DNA of 64,000 nucleotides from Falsiroseomonas sp051433165 (GCF_051433165.1 NZ_JBHMFS010000011.1:110892-174891), one strand, 5' to 3'; positions 15,814 to 25,634 are shown, numbered from the stretch's first letter. Program-made: numbers and translations. Notes: generated by a model from the letters alone, not told the origin.

Positions 15814-18800
15814 GTTTTGCCCAGTCCCTGCGCCAGGGCCGAGCGTTCCGGGGCGGGCCCTGGGCACGGCGCTGGGTTTCCTGGCCGCTGATGGCGCTGA
15901 GCCTGATCATCGGGCTGATCTTCACGGTGGCACCGCTGCAGGCAGAACAGCAGGCCTGGCTCGCGGTGGCGGGCTTCCTGCTGTTTCTGGTGGCCAACCG
16001 CATTCCGGGCCGGGCGATGACGATCTTCATCGTCTTCATGTCCTGCCTGGTGTCCATGCGCTACATCTACTGGCGCCTGGTCGATACGCTGGAATTCACC
16101 AGCTTCATGCAGACCTTTCTCGGCACCGGCCTGCTGCTGGCCGAGGTTTATGCCGTGACCACGATGCTGCTGGCCTATTTCCAGGCGATCTGGCCGCTGG
16201 ACCGCAAGCCGGTGCCGCTGCCGGAAGACCCGGATGAATGGCCGACCATCGACGTCTTCATCCCGAGCTACAACGAGCCGCTGGAGATCGTGAAGCCCTC
16301 CATCTATGGCGCGCTGGCGATCGACTGGCCGCGCGACAAGATGAATGTCTACCTGCTCGATGACGGGCGGCGCGACGAATTCCGGCGCTTCTGTGAACAG
16401 GTCGGCTGCAACTACCTGATCCGCCCCGACAACAAGGGCGCCAAGGCCGGCAATATCAATGCCGCGCTGAAGGTCACGAACGGCGAATACGTCTGTATCT
16501 TCGATTGCGACCACGTCGCAACACGCGCCTTCCTCCAGCTGACCGTGGGCTGGCTGCTGCGCGACCGCGACCTCGCGATGGTGCAGACGCCGCACCACTT
16601 CTACTCGCCTGACCCGTTCGAGCGGAACCTGGCCTCCGGTGAGCGCGTGCCGAATGAAGGCTTGCTGTTCTACGGCATGGTGCAGCAGGGCAATGACCTG
16701 TGGAACGCGGCCTTCTTCTGCGGCTCCTGCGCGGTGATCCGGCGCGAGGCGCTGCTGGAAGTGGGCGGCGTGCCGACGGAGACGGTGACGGAAGACTGCC
16801 ACTGCTCGCTGAAGATGCAGCGGCGCGGCTGGCGCACCGCCTATCTCCGCGTGCCGCTGGCCGCCGGCCTCGCGACAGAGCGGCTCATGCTGCATATCGG
16901 CCAGCGCATGCGCTGGGGCCGCGGCATGATCCAGATCCTGCGGATCGAGAATCCGATGCTGGGCGCGGGGCTGAAATTCCACCAGCGCTGCTGCTACTTC
17001 ATGTCGCAATTCCACTTCCTGTTCCCGCTGCCGCGCTTCGTCTTCCTGACCGCGCCGCTGGCCTTCCTGCTGTTCGGCGAGAGCATCATCGCGGCGTCGC
17101 CGCTGGCCATCATCGCCTATGCCGGCCCGCACATCCTGCATTCGGTGGGCGCCACCAGCCGGCTGTCCGGCCATGTGCGGCACAGCTTCTGGTCGGAAAT
17201 CTACGAGACGGTGCTGGCGCTGTATCTGATCCCGGTGATGCTGGCGACGCTGCTGGACCCGAAGAAGGGCAAGTTCAACGTCACCGACAAGGGCGGCACG
17301 CTGCAGGAAGGCTTCTTCGACCTGCGTGCCGTGGGCCCGAACATGGTGCTGGCCCTGGCTTTGATCGCGGGACTGCTGTCCGGCATCTATGGGCTGACGA
17401 CGAACGCCGTGGACAGTTTGGATTTCCAGGCCTTCGCGTTGAACTTCCTGTGGGCGACGCTGTCCTTCGTGGTGGTGCTCGCCGGTCTGGCCGTGGGCCG
17501 CGAACGCCGCCAGGTGCGCGAACGCGCCCGCGTCGGCGCCGTGGTCGCGGCGAATGTGGTGCTGGCCGATGGCCGCGTGGTGGAAGGCGAGACCATGGAC
17601 CTTTCGCTCGGCGGCGCGGCCGTCGCGATCCCGCGGCCGGCCGATGTCCCGGATGACGCGGCCATCACCCTGGAGTTGGATGTCGGCCCCGAATGGGTGG
17701 CGATTCCGGCCGAGGTGCTGCGCTGGCAGGATGACCGGATGCAGGTGCGCTTCGCGGCGCAGACCCTGCATGATGAGGGCAACATCGTGCGCGCCGTGCT
17801 CGGCCGCGCGGATGCATGGGTGGATTGGGACGACGTGCGAGAGGATAAGCCACTGCGTAGCCTGGGCGAGGTGGCACGCTCGATCGGCGGCCTGTTCCGC
17901 GGAGACAGCCAGTTCTCCTTCTTCACCCGCCGTCAACAGCGCCAGAAGGTGGTGGTCCGCACTGCCGAGACGCCGGCCATCGAGGCGAGCGCGCCAGACG
18001 CGGCGGAGGCCCCGGCCTTGCCCGCGCGCCGTGCCCGCGGCGAAAGCAGCGTCATCCGCCGTGCCGCGGCCGTGGCGCTCGCTTTGGCGCTCTCGGCGCC
18101 GGGCGTTGCGCTGGCGCAGGTGAACTTGCGCGGCGCACCGCCGCCGCCGGCGCCGTTGCAGCCGGGCCCGCAGGGTCTGCCGCTGACGCTGACGCCGCAA
18201 TCGCCCGGCATCGGCACCTTCGGGGCGCCCTCCACCCAGTCCGGCGCGGTGCCGCTTGGCGCCGCCTCCCCGCTGCAGGTGCAGGGCTCGCCCTTTGGCC
18301 AGCCCGCGCCCTCCGGCCAACCGGTGCAGTTCGGCCAGCCCGCGCCGTTCGGCCAGCCCGCACCGTTCGGACAACCGGCGCCGTTCGGCCAGCCGGGCCA
18401 GCTTGGCGCGATCGGCCCGGTCAATCCGCCGCCGACCGGTCTGCCGCCACTGCCGCTCGCCCAGCCTGCCTTCGGCAGTGGGCCCGAGGTCGGCAGCTTC
18501 GGCGCGCCGACCGGCGACTTCGGCTCCACCCGCACGGAATCCCGCACGCTGCGTCAGCTTGGCCTGCGCGCACCGATGCAGATGCGCGGCACCTCGGATC
18601 TGCAGGGCGTGCTGTTCGGCGTGCGCGGCGATGAGGTGGTGACGGGCGCCCGGCTGGTGCTGCAGGGCGCGACCAGCCCGGCGCTGATCCCGGAATACAG
18701 CCAGATCTCGATGGCGCTGAACGAGCAGTTCGTCGGCGTGATCAACCCCGACCGCAACCGCCCAGCCTTCGGCCCGTTGGAATTCCCGATCAACCCGGTG

Positions 18801-20660
18801 TTCTTCGCCGATCTGAACCGGCTGAACTTCCGCTTCACCGGCCGCTACACGCTGGAGTGCAACGACCCGCTCTCCGGCCTGCTCTGGGCCAATATCTCGG
18901 ACCTCTCGACCCTGCAGCTGACGCTGGAGCGCCTGCCGCTGCAGCGGGACCTGGCGCGACTGCCGGAGCCGTTCTTCGATCCGCGCCTGCTGCGGGAACC
19001 GCTGTCCCTGCCGGTGGTGCTGCCGCAGGCGGCGAGCAACGAAAGCCTGCAGGCGGCGGCGACCGTCGCCTCCTGGTTCGCGGTGCAGGCAGACTACCGC
19101 GGCGCCAGCTTCCCCGTCTCCTTCACCGTGCCGCAGCGCGGCAATGCGGTGGTGGTTGTCGGCGGCAACGAGAATGTCCCCGGCCTCGCGCTGCCGCGCT
19201 TCGATGGTCCGACGCTCGCCCTGGTGCAGAATCCGACCGACCGCCTCGGGCTGATCCTGGTGATCGGTGGCCGTACCGGCGCGGAAGCCGCCCAGGCGGC
19301 GACCGTGCTGGCCGGCAGCAAGGAAGCGCTGGCCGGCGAAATTGCCGTGGTGCAGCCTGTCAGCATTCCGCCGCGGCAGCCCTATGACGCACCGCGCTGG
19401 GTCCGCAGCGACCGGCCGGTTCGGCTGGGTGAATTGGTGGACCCCTCCGAACTCCAGGCCTTCGGCTACGCGCCCGGGCCGATCGCGGTGCCGTTCCGTA
19501 CGGCGCCGGACCTCTATACCTGGCGTGGCCGGCCACTTCCGGTGGAACTGCACTACCGGTCCCCGCCTGGCCCGATCATGGATGTCGCGGTCTCTCGCCT
19601 CGATATCGCGCTGAACGACATCTATCTGCGCAGCCTGCCGCTGCGCGAGGTGGATGCGCCGTGGCCGCTGTCCCTGCTCAGCCGGCAATTCGGCCAGTCG
19701 GAGCGCATGACCGGTCGCTTCGGCCTGCCGCCCTACCTGATCTTCGGCATGAATGAGCTGCAGATGCGCTTCGACATGCGCCCCCTGCATCGTGGCGACT
19801 GCATCGCGGTGCCGGCGGATGTTCGGGCCGGGATCGACCCGGACAGCACCATCGACCTGTCCGATGCCCACCGCTTCACCACGCTGCCGAACCTGGCCTT
19901 CTTCGCTGGCTCCGGCTTCCCCTTCACGCGGATGGCGGATTTCGCGGACACGGCGGCGGTGCTGCCGGACCAGCCGAGTGAGGTGGAGCTGTCCAGCTTC
20001 CTGACGCTGATGGGCCGCCTGGCCAGCCATGTCGGCCACGCCACCACGAGCATCCAGGTGGTGCGCAGCGGGGCGCTGGACAGCGTGGCCGGGCGCGACC
20101 TGCTGGTGATCGGCACGCTCGGCCGCCAGCCGGCGCTGGAGCGCCTGCTGGGCGAGGATGGGCCGGTAACGCTGCAGGGCAACCGGCTGTCCGTGGCGCT
20201 GCCCGATGCGCTGGAGGGGTTCCGCAACCTGTTCCTGGGTAGCGAGCCGCGGCTGGCACGCGAACAGGCGCAGGCGATGCTGACCTCCACCGGCGACGGC
20301 CTCGGCATCCTGCTGGGCTTCGAAAGCCCGCTGCGTTCCGGCAAATCCGTCGTGGCGCTGACCGGGACGACGCCGCAGGGGCTGGAGCAGATGCTGGCCG
20401 CGCTGCGCGACCCGGAACAGGCGCCGCGCGTGCAGGGCGACCTTGCCATCCTCTCGGCCGGGCGGATTACCGGCTTCACGCTCGGCCGCAACTATACGGT
20501 GGGGACGTTGCCACCTTATATCTGGCCGCAATACTTCCTGCAGACCCGCCCGGATCTGCTGCTGCTGCTGCTGGCGCTTGCCTGTGCCATCATTGCCATC
20601 CCCGCCTATTGGGCGCTGCGCCGTCGCGCGGCCATCCGTCTCCGGACGAGGACCACATGA
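15810..20660 (+). CDS. bcsAB: Fused cellulose synthase catalytic and c-di-GMP/periplasmic subunits (BcsA-BcsB)
   Basis: A single 1,616-residue frame encodes both synthase subunits, as in AcsAB of Komagataeibacter. The BcsA half has membrane helices, the GT2 domain (DD at 184-185 in LLDDGRRDEF, DCD at 232-234, TED ending at 329, QRMRW at 365-369), further helices, and a PilZ c-di-GMP domain near residues 565-670 (RERRQVRERAR and DLSLGGA). After a linker, RRAAAVALALALSAPGVALA at about 750-769 looks like an internal signal peptide with an ALA cleavage site. Then come FGQPAP repeats (about 829-861), the BcsB carbohydrate-binding and flavodoxin-like modules, and a C-terminal membrane helix (LLLLLLALACAIIAIPAYWA). 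The start is the ATG overlapping the bcsQ stop; a TTG at 15798 is less likely. Confidence 0.93.
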   Translation: MSFAQSLRQGRAFRGGPWARRWVSWPLMALSLIIGLIFTVAPLQAEQQAWLAVAGFLLFLVANRIPGRAMTIFIVFMSCLVSMRYIYWRLVDTLEFTSFMQTFLGTGLLLAEVYAVTTMLLAYFQAIWPLDRKPVPLPEDPDEWPTIDVFIPSYNEPLEIVKPSIYGALAIDWPRDKMNVYLLDDGRRDEFRRFCEQVGCNYLIRPDNKGAKAGNINAALKVTNGEYVCIFDCDHVATRAFLQLTVGWLLRDRDLAMVQTPHHFYSPDPFERNLASGERVPNEGLLFYGMVQQGNDLWNAAFFCGSCAVIRREALLEVGGVPTETVTEDCHCSLKMQRRGWRTAYLRVPLAAGLATERLMLHIGQRMRWGRGMIQILRIENPMLGAGLKFHQRCCYFMSQFHFLFPLPRFVFLTAPLAFLLFGESIIAASPLAIIAYAGPHILHSVGATSRLSGHVRHSFWSEIYETVLALYLIPVMLATLLDPKKGKFNVTDKGGTLQEGFFDLRAVGPNMVLALALIAGLLSGIYGLTTNAVDSLDFQAFALNFLWATLSFVVVLAGLAVGRERRQVRERARVGAVVAANVVLADGRVVEGETMDLSLGGAAVAIPRPADVPDDAAITLELDVGPEWVAIPAEVLRWQDDRMQVRFAAQTLHDEGNIVRAVLGRADAWVDWDDVREDKPLRSLGEVARSIGGLFRGDSQFSFFTRRQQRQKVVVRTAETPAIEASAPDAAEAPALPARRARGESSVIRRAAAVALALALSAPGVALAQVNLRGAPPPPAPLQPGPQGLPLTLTPQSPGIGTFGAPSTQSGAVPLGAASPLQVQGSPFGQPAPSGQPVQFGQPAPFGQPAPFGQPAPFGQPGQLGAIGPVNPPPTGLPPLPLAQPAFGSGPEVGSFGAPTGDFGSTRTESRTLRQLGLRAPMQMRGTSDLQGVLFGVRGDEVVTGARLVLQGATSPALIPEYSQISMALNEQFVGVINPDRNRPAFGPLEFPINPVFFADLNRLNFRFTGRYTLECNDPLSGLLWANISDLSTLQLTLERLPLQRDLARLPEPFFDPRLLREPLSLPVVLPQAASNESLQAAATVASWFAVQADYRGASFPVSFTVPQRGNAVVVVGGNENVPGLALPRFDGPTLALVQNPTDRLGLILVIGGRTGAEAAQAATVLAGSKEALAGEIAVVQPVSIPPRQPYDAPRWVRSDRPVRLGELVDPSELQAFGYAPGPIAVPFRTAPDLYTWRGRPLPVELHYRSPPGPIMDVAVSRLDIALNDIYLRSLPLREVDAPWPLSLLSRQFGQSERMTGRFGLPPYLIFGMNELQMRFDMRPLHRGDCIAVPADVRAGIDPDSTIDLSDAHRFTTLPNLAFFAGSGFPFTRMADFADTAAVLPDQPSEVELSSFLTLMGRLASHVGHATTSIQVVRSGALDSVAGRDLLVIGTLGRQPALERLLGEDGPVTLQGNRLSVALPDALEGFRNLFLGSEPRLAREQAQAMLTSTGDGLGILLGFESPLRSGKSVVALTGTTPQGLEQMLAALRDPEQAPRVQGDLAILSAGRITGFTLGRNYTVGTLPPYIWPQYFLQTRPDLLLLLLALACAIIAIPAYWALRRRAAIRLRTRTT

Positions 20661-23600
20661 CGAAACTGACGATGTGGAAGTTGCGCACCGGCACGCTTCG
20701 TGCCGGCCTGTTATGCACCGCGCTGATCGCCGCGCCGGCTCTGGCCCAGGATCGCGGCGTGGCCGCGCTGCTGGACCAGGCGAATTACTGGAAGCTGCAG
20801 AACCGGCCGGACCAGGTGGTCCGCACGCTGGAACGCATTCTGGAAGTGGACCCGCGCAACACCGATGCGCTGGCCGGCATGGCGGAAGCGCAGGCGCAGC
20901 TTGGCAATGTGGCGCAGGCGCAGCAGGCGCTCGGCACCTTGCGGCAATCGGCGCCGGCCGACCCGCGCACGGTGCAGGCGAGCGTCGCGGTGCGGACCTC
21001 CACGGTGGATGCCGGCGCCCTGGCGCAGGCGCGCCAGTTGGCTCAGGCCGGCCGAAATGCGGAGGCGGTGGAACGCTATCGCGCCCTGTTCGGTGGCGGC
21101 CCGGTGCCGGACAGCTTCGCCCTGGAATACTATCAGGCGCTGGCCGGGACCGAGAGCGGCTGGCGTGAGGCGCGGGATGGGCTGGGCCAGCTCACCCGGC
21201 GCAACCCCTCCAACACCGCGGCGCAGCTCGCCAATGCCCAGGTGCTGACCTACCGCGAGGAAACCCGTGCCCAGGGGATCGAGGCACTGCGCCGCCTGTC
21301 CGGCCAGCCGGAAAGCCGGCAGAGCGCATCCGCCGCCTGGCGCCAGGCCCTGACCTGGATCGGCCCGGGACCGGATGCGGTGCAGCCGCTCGAAGGCTAT
21401 CTGCGGCAATTCCCCAATGATGCCGAAATCCAGCAGCGGCTGGACCAGGCGCGCAACCCGCCGCCGGGCGCTGTGGATGCGGTGGGCGGTGCCCGCGTCG
21501 AGGCCTGGAACAGCTTCAACGCCGGACGGCTGCGGGAGGCGGAGGATCGCTTCACCGCCCTGCTGGCGGTCGAGCCGAATGACCCGGATGGGCTGGGCGG
21601 CATGGGCCTGATCCGGCTGCGCCAGGGCCGCCAGGCCGAAGCGCGGCGGCTGCTCCAATCGGCGATCGAGGCCGATCCGTCGCGCCGCTCCGCCTGGGAC
21701 CAGGCGCTGCGTGGCGCCAGCCAGCGCCCGGCGGCGCCTGCCGCTGCGGTCGGTGGTGGCGGTGCGCCGGGGCCGGATATCCAGGCGGCGCGCAATCTGG
21801 TGGAGGCCGGGAACATATCCTCCGCCGAGCCACTGCTGGCGCGCATCGTCGCCCGCAATGGCGGCGACCGGCCGGATGCCGAGGCGCTGCTGGGCGACAT
21901 CGCGCTGCGCCAGGGCAATGCGGGGCTGGCGGAGCAGCGCTATCGCGCCGCGCTGGCACGCCGCGGCAATTTCGGCGCGGCGCTGTCGGGCCTCGCCAAT
22001 TCGCTGCAGGAACAGGGCAAGTTCGCGGAAGCCGAGGAGGTGTTCCGCCGTATCGGCGGCACCAACGCACCCCAGGTGCGCGCCGATGCGCTGCGTGCCG
22101 AGGCGCAGCGCACGGATGACCCGCAGGCGGCCAGTGCCCTGCTGCGCGCCGCCATCCAGAACGACCCGAACAATCCCTGGCCGCGGCTCGATCTCGCCCG
22201 TCTGCTGGCCCGCTCCGGCCAGGCCGCCGAGGCGAACCAGCTGATCGGCGCCACGGTGGCCAGCCGGGCGACGCCGGATACCATACATGCCGCGGCGATC
22301 TTCGCCCAGGAACAGGGCCGCCCGGCGCAGGCCGTGCAGCTTCTGGAGCGGATTCCGGCACGGGCGCGCAATGCCGACCAGAACCGGCTGCTGGTCTCGG
22401 CCGGCGTGCAGGGGGAGGTGCAGGCGGCTGCGGCCCTGGCCCGGACCGGGCAGCGCCAGCAGGCGCGCACGCGGCTGATCGCCATCGCCTCTCGCCGTGA
22501 CCCGACCGGGGAAGCGGGGCCCGCGGCGGTGCGCGCGCTGAACGCCATCAATGACCCGCGCGGTGCGCAGGAAGCGGCGCGGATGTATGCGATTGCGGCG
22601 CGCGGGCAATCGCCCACGGCGCAGCTTGCGGCAGCCACCACGCTGCTGGAGGCGGGGCTGAACCAGGAAGCGGCGCAGACGGCCCAGTCCATCGATGCGC
22701 GGCGGCTGACGGCGGATCAGCGCCGGCAGGCGAATAACATCTCGGCCGGCCTGTCGATCCGCGCAGCGGACCAGCTGAATGAGCGCGGCAACCAGGCGGC
22801 GGCCTTCGACGTGCTGCTGCCGACCTTGCAGCAGAACCCGGAAAATCCGGCCGCCAATCTGGCCCTCGCCCGGCTGTACCAGGGCGCGCAGGAACCCGAG
22901 CAGGCCGGGCGCATTGCCGAGGCCGTGCTGTCGCGCAACCCCCGGAACACGGATGCGCGCCAGGCGGCGATGGACGCCGCCATTGCCAATCGCGACTGGA
23001 GCCGGGCGGAGGCGCTGCTGGCCGAGGGCCGCGGGCTGATGCCGAATGATCCACGCATCCCGCTGCTGGAGGCCCGCCTCGCCCGCGCCTGGGGTGATCA
23101 GCGCCGCGCCCGCAACGCGTTGGAAGCGGCCGCGCAAATGCGCCGCCAGCAGATCGGCGTGAGCCAGACCCCGGGGATGCTGGGCGGCTCCATGGTGCCG
23201 CAGGGCCAGCCGGCGCAGCCAGGCTATGAGAACCCGTTCCGCCGCGTGCCGCTGTCCGGCCAGGATTTCGGCCAGATGCCGGCCCAGCGGCCCATGCAGG
23301 GCCAGATGCAGGGCCAGATGCAAGGGCAACAATTCGCCCAGGTGCAGGGGTTCGGGGTCGCCCCGGGGCAGCCGGCCGACCCGTTGCTGAGCGAAATCAA
23401 CCGCCAGCTTGGCGAGGTCCGCCAGGAATCCGCGCCGCGCATCACGCCGGCGCTCGGCGTGCGCGTGCGGTCCGGCGATGACGGCATCGACGCGCTGACC
23501 GAAACCCATGTCGGCGCGGAAGGCAGCATCGCTGTGCCGGGCGTCGGCGGGCGGCTGACGGCACGCGCCAGCGCGGTCACCCTCGACAATGGCGATCTGT

Positions 23601-24553
23601 CCGGCACGCTGCCCGCGATGCGGCGCTTCGGCAGTTTCCCGCTGACCCTGCCGGGGCTTCAGGGCACGCTGAGCCAGCAGCAGCGGAACCAGGCGCGCAA
23701 CACCGAAGCCAGCCAGAGCGGCGTGGCGCTCGGCGCGGCCTATGCCCGCAACGGCTTCACGGCGGATATCGGCACCACGCCGCTGGGCTTCCTGCGGGAG
23801 AATGTCGTCGGCGGGATCGAGATCGCGCCCGAGATCGGCGATGGCGTGCGGCTGCGGCTGACCGCGGAACGCCGCGCCATGACGGACAGCCTGCTGTCCT
23901 GGGGCGGGTTGCGCGACCCGGGCCAGGGCTCCGTCTGGGGCGGCGTGGTCCGCACCGGCGGCCGGGCGCAGATCGAGTTCAGCAACGGCGATACCAATTT
24001 CTACGTCGCCGGCGGCTACTTCACCATGTCCGGCGAGGGTGTGGCGGAGAACAGCCGCATGGAGGCCGGGGCCGGCTTCCAGACGCCGATCTGGCGTTCC
24101 GCGACCGAGGAACTCGTCACCGGGCTCGACCTCGTCTACTTCGCCTATGACAAGAACCTGCGCTTCTTCACGCTGGGCCATGGCGGCTATTTCAGCCCGC
24201 AGAGCTTCATCGCGGCGAATGTGCCGATCGATTGGCGTGGCCGTTCCAACAACCTGTTCTACCGCGTCGGCGCCACCATCGGCGTGTCCACCTTCACGGA
24301 AGATCGCACCGCCATGTTCCCGAATGATGCCGGGCTGCAGGCGGCGCTGCAGGGGCGCGCAAATAGTGAGGCCGATGTGGATGCCTTCTATGCCGGACAG
24401 TCCAAGACCGGCTTGACCGGCGGGCTGCGCGGCGACATCGAGTACATGATCACGCCGCAGCTTCGCATCGGCGGCGCGCTGCGCTTCGACCAGGCGGCGG
24501 ATTGGAGCGAGACGCGCGGCCTGGTCTATGCCCGCTACCGGTTCGATCGCTGA
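20657..24553 (+). CDS. bcsC: Cellulose export protein BcsC: TPR scaffold plus outer-membrane beta-barrel
   Basis: A 1,298-residue protein with a Sec signal (LRAGLLCTALIAAPALAQ). About 800 residues of TPR repeats follow (for example LERILEVDPRNTDALAGMAE and the ILEVDP/LLAVEPND pattern), then a Gln-rich linker with MQGQ repeats at about 875-900, and a C-terminal domain from about residue 910 that matches the BcsC porin barrel, ending in an aromatic strand (VYARYRFDR) suited to Bam recognition. BcsC guides the glucan across the periplasm and outer membrane. The ATG overlaps the bcsAB stop (ATGA). A 16-stranded barrel is inferred from the family. Confidence 0.9.
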   Translation: MTKLTMWKLRTGTLRAGLLCTALIAAPALAQDRGVAALLDQANYWKLQNRPDQVVRTLERILEVDPRNTDALAGMAEAQAQLGNVAQAQQALGTLRQSAPADPRTVQASVAVRTSTVDAGALAQARQLAQAGRNAEAVERYRALFGGGPVPDSFALEYYQALAGTESGWREARDGLGQLTRRNPSNTAAQLANAQVLTYREETRAQGIEALRRLSGQPESRQSASAAWRQALTWIGPGPDAVQPLEGYLRQFPNDAEIQQRLDQARNPPPGAVDAVGGARVEAWNSFNAGRLREAEDRFTALLAVEPNDPDGLGGMGLIRLRQGRQAEARRLLQSAIEADPSRRSAWDQALRGASQRPAAPAAAVGGGGAPGPDIQAARNLVEAGNISSAEPLLARIVARNGGDRPDAEALLGDIALRQGNAGLAEQRYRAALARRGNFGAALSGLANSLQEQGKFAEAEEVFRRIGGTNAPQVRADALRAEAQRTDDPQAASALLRAAIQNDPNNPWPRLDLARLLARSGQAAEANQLIGATVASRATPDTIHAAAIFAQEQGRPAQAVQLLERIPARARNADQNRLLVSAGVQGEVQAAAALARTGQRQQARTRLIAIASRRDPTGEAGPAAVRALNAINDPRGAQEAARMYAIAARGQSPTAQLAAATTLLEAGLNQEAAQTAQSIDARRLTADQRRQANNISAGLSIRAADQLNERGNQAAAFDVLLPTLQQNPENPAANLALARLYQGAQEPEQAGRIAEAVLSRNPRNTDARQAAMDAAIANRDWSRAEALLAEGRGLMPNDPRIPLLEARLARAWGDQRRARNALEAAAQMRRQQIGVSQTPGMLGGSMVPQGQPAQPGYENPFRRVPLSGQDFGQMPAQRPMQGQMQGQMQGQQFAQVQGFGVAPGQPADPLLSEINRQLGEVRQESAPRITPALGVRVRSGDDGIDALTETHVGAEGSIAVPGVGGRLTARASAVTLDNGDLSGTLPAMRRFGSFPLTLPGLQGTLSQQQRNQARNTEASQSGVALGAAYARNGFTADIGTTPLGFLRENVVGGIEIAPEIGDGVRLRLTAERRAMTDSLLSWGGLRDPGQGSVWGGVVRTGGRAQIEFSNGDTNFYVAGGYFTMSGEGVAENSRMEAGAGFQTPIWRSATEELVTGLDLVYFAYDKNLRFFTLGHGGYFSPQSFIAANVPIDWRGRSNNLFYRVGATIGVSTFTEDRTAMFPNDAGLQAALQGRANSEADVDAFYAGQSKTGLTGGLRGDIEYMITPQLRIGGALRFDQAADWSETRGLVYARYRFDR

Positions 24554-24563
24554 GGACATGGGC

Positions 24564-25046
24564 ATGACGGAAGCTGACGCGACGGACTCGGTGACGGCCG
24601 CCTACCTCGCCCGGCGCGGGGTTGCCGCGCAGTGGCGCGTCTTCGTGCGCGGGCTGGTGGAGACGCTGGACGAGCATCTGGACCAGGAAGGCCGCGCGGC
24701 GCTGATGCGCGCCATCGGCCGGCGCATGGCGGATGCGATGCCGCTGCCGCACTGCGACACGTTGAAGGGGCTGGAGTCGCACATCAACGATGCGCTGGGC
24801 GCCGCCGAATGGGGCTATTGCCGGATTGCGGTCGATGTCGAGCGACGCCGCCTAGTGGTCACCCACGCCGCCGCGCCGGCCATCGGCGTCGGGCAGGACG
24901 CGGATGGCGGCTGGATCGGGGCGGTGCTGGAGGGCCTCTATGCCGGCTGGCTGTCCGACCAGCCGGGGGCCGATGCCGCGCTGGCGCCGGAAGTGGTGCA
25001 GTATGCCGCGGGGTCGGCGAAGCTGGAGTATGGGCGGGCCGCCTGA
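24564..25046 (+). CDS. bcsD: Cellulose synthase subunit D
   Basis: A 160-residue protein matching BcsD/AcsD, the periplasmic cylinder-forming protein of type I clusters that aligns glucan chains for crystalline cellulose ribbons. Shared features with Komagataeibacter AcsD include a basic helix followed by MPLPHCDTLKGLE, a central NDALGAAEWGYCRI and the C-terminal GGWIGAVLEGLYAGWL. The family is about 156 residues long. ATG at 24564 has GAGGA about 8 bases upstream; an in-frame ATG two codons earlier (24558) is an alternative. It starts 10 bases after bcsC and ends the cluster. Confidence 0.88.
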   Translation: MTEADATDSVTAAYLARRGVAAQWRVFVRGLVETLDEHLDQEGRAALMRAIGRRMADAMPLPHCDTLKGLESHINDALGAAEWGYCRIAVDVERRRLVVTHAAAPAIGVGQDADGGWIGAVLEGLYAGWLSDQPGADAALAPEVVQYAAGSAKLEYGRAA

Positions 25047-25093
25047 ACGCCCGCGCATCGTCACGGTTGGAGCCAAGGCTCCAACTTCTCACG

Positions 25094-25154
25094 CGCCGGC
25101 GCTCCGCTTGTTGTGGCCCCATTCGGGCGAAAGCCGCGATCAATGGGATCTGGT
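25094..25154. repeat. Partial copy of an intergenic repeat (copy A)
   Basis: Blocks in this short gap recur near 47.9-48.0 kb: CGCCGGCGCTCCGCTTG (25094-25110), CCCATTCGGGCG, and GCGATCAATGGGATCTGGT ending next to the rnhA stop. An additional hairpin GTTGGAGCC/GGCTCCAAC lies just before it (about 25065-25085). The left terminal repeat present in the second copy is missing here, so this looks like a truncated or decayed copy. Confidence 0.6.
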
Positions 25155-25634
25155 TTAGACCAGCTCCTGCCGCGCCTGGGTCGCCAGGACATCCGCGCGT
25201 TCGTTCATCACGTCGCCCGCGTGTCCACGCACCCAGCGCCAGTCCACCTCATGCGGCTTCGCCGCCGCCAGAAGGCGCTGCCATAGAGGAAAATTGGCCA
25301 CCGGCTGCTTGGCCGCGTTGCGCCAGTTGTTCCGCACCCAGCCCTTGATCCAGCGCTCCATGCCGTTGCGGACATATTCGCTGTCCGTGTGCAGCACCAC
25401 GCGGCAGGGCTTCTTCAGCGCCTCCAGCGCGGCGCAGGCGGCGGTGAGTTCCATGCGGTTGTTCGTGGTTTCCGCATCGGCGCCGGTCAGTTCCTTTTCC
25501 GTCCCGCCGAAGCGCAGGATGGCGGCCCAGCCGCCGGGGCCGGGGTTGGGCTTGCAGCCGCCATCGGTCCAGATTTCGACGAAGGGCCGATCGTCAGGCC
25601 CGTCTTGAGGGGGGGCTTCAGGCGCCGATGGCAC
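25155..25634 (-). CDS. rnhA: Ribonuclease HI
   Basis: A 159-residue RNase HI that cleaves RNA in RNA:DNA hybrids. The four catalytic carboxylates are present: Asp24 (TDGGC), Glu62 (NRMEL), Asp84 (HTDSEY) and Asp148 (NERAD), together with the basic-protrusion region WIKGWVRNNW. It overlaps the end of thrB by 17 bases and is the last gene of the ispH-thrB-rnhA operon, a conserved alphaproteobacterial order. Its stop abuts the intergenic repeat. Confidence 0.95.
   Translation of the reverse strand: MPSAPEAPPQDGPDDRPFVEIWTDGGCKPNPGPGGWAAILRFGGTEKELTGADAETTNNRMELTAACAALEALKKPCRVVLHTDSEYVRNGMERWIKGWVRNNWRNAAKQPVANFPLWQRLLAAAKPHEVDWRWVRGHAGDVMNERADVLATQARQELV

Noticed and set aside
15618..20531. 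Open frame of 1,637 codons on the minus strand, antisense to bcsAB
   Set aside because: Its sequence is low-complexity (His/Arg/Gln-rich) and mirrors the GC-rich codons of bcsAB, which has intact catalytic motifs. Similar long antisense frames lie opposite bcsC (20711-24565) and the PelD-glpK operon (41809-44730); all are shadows of high GC content.
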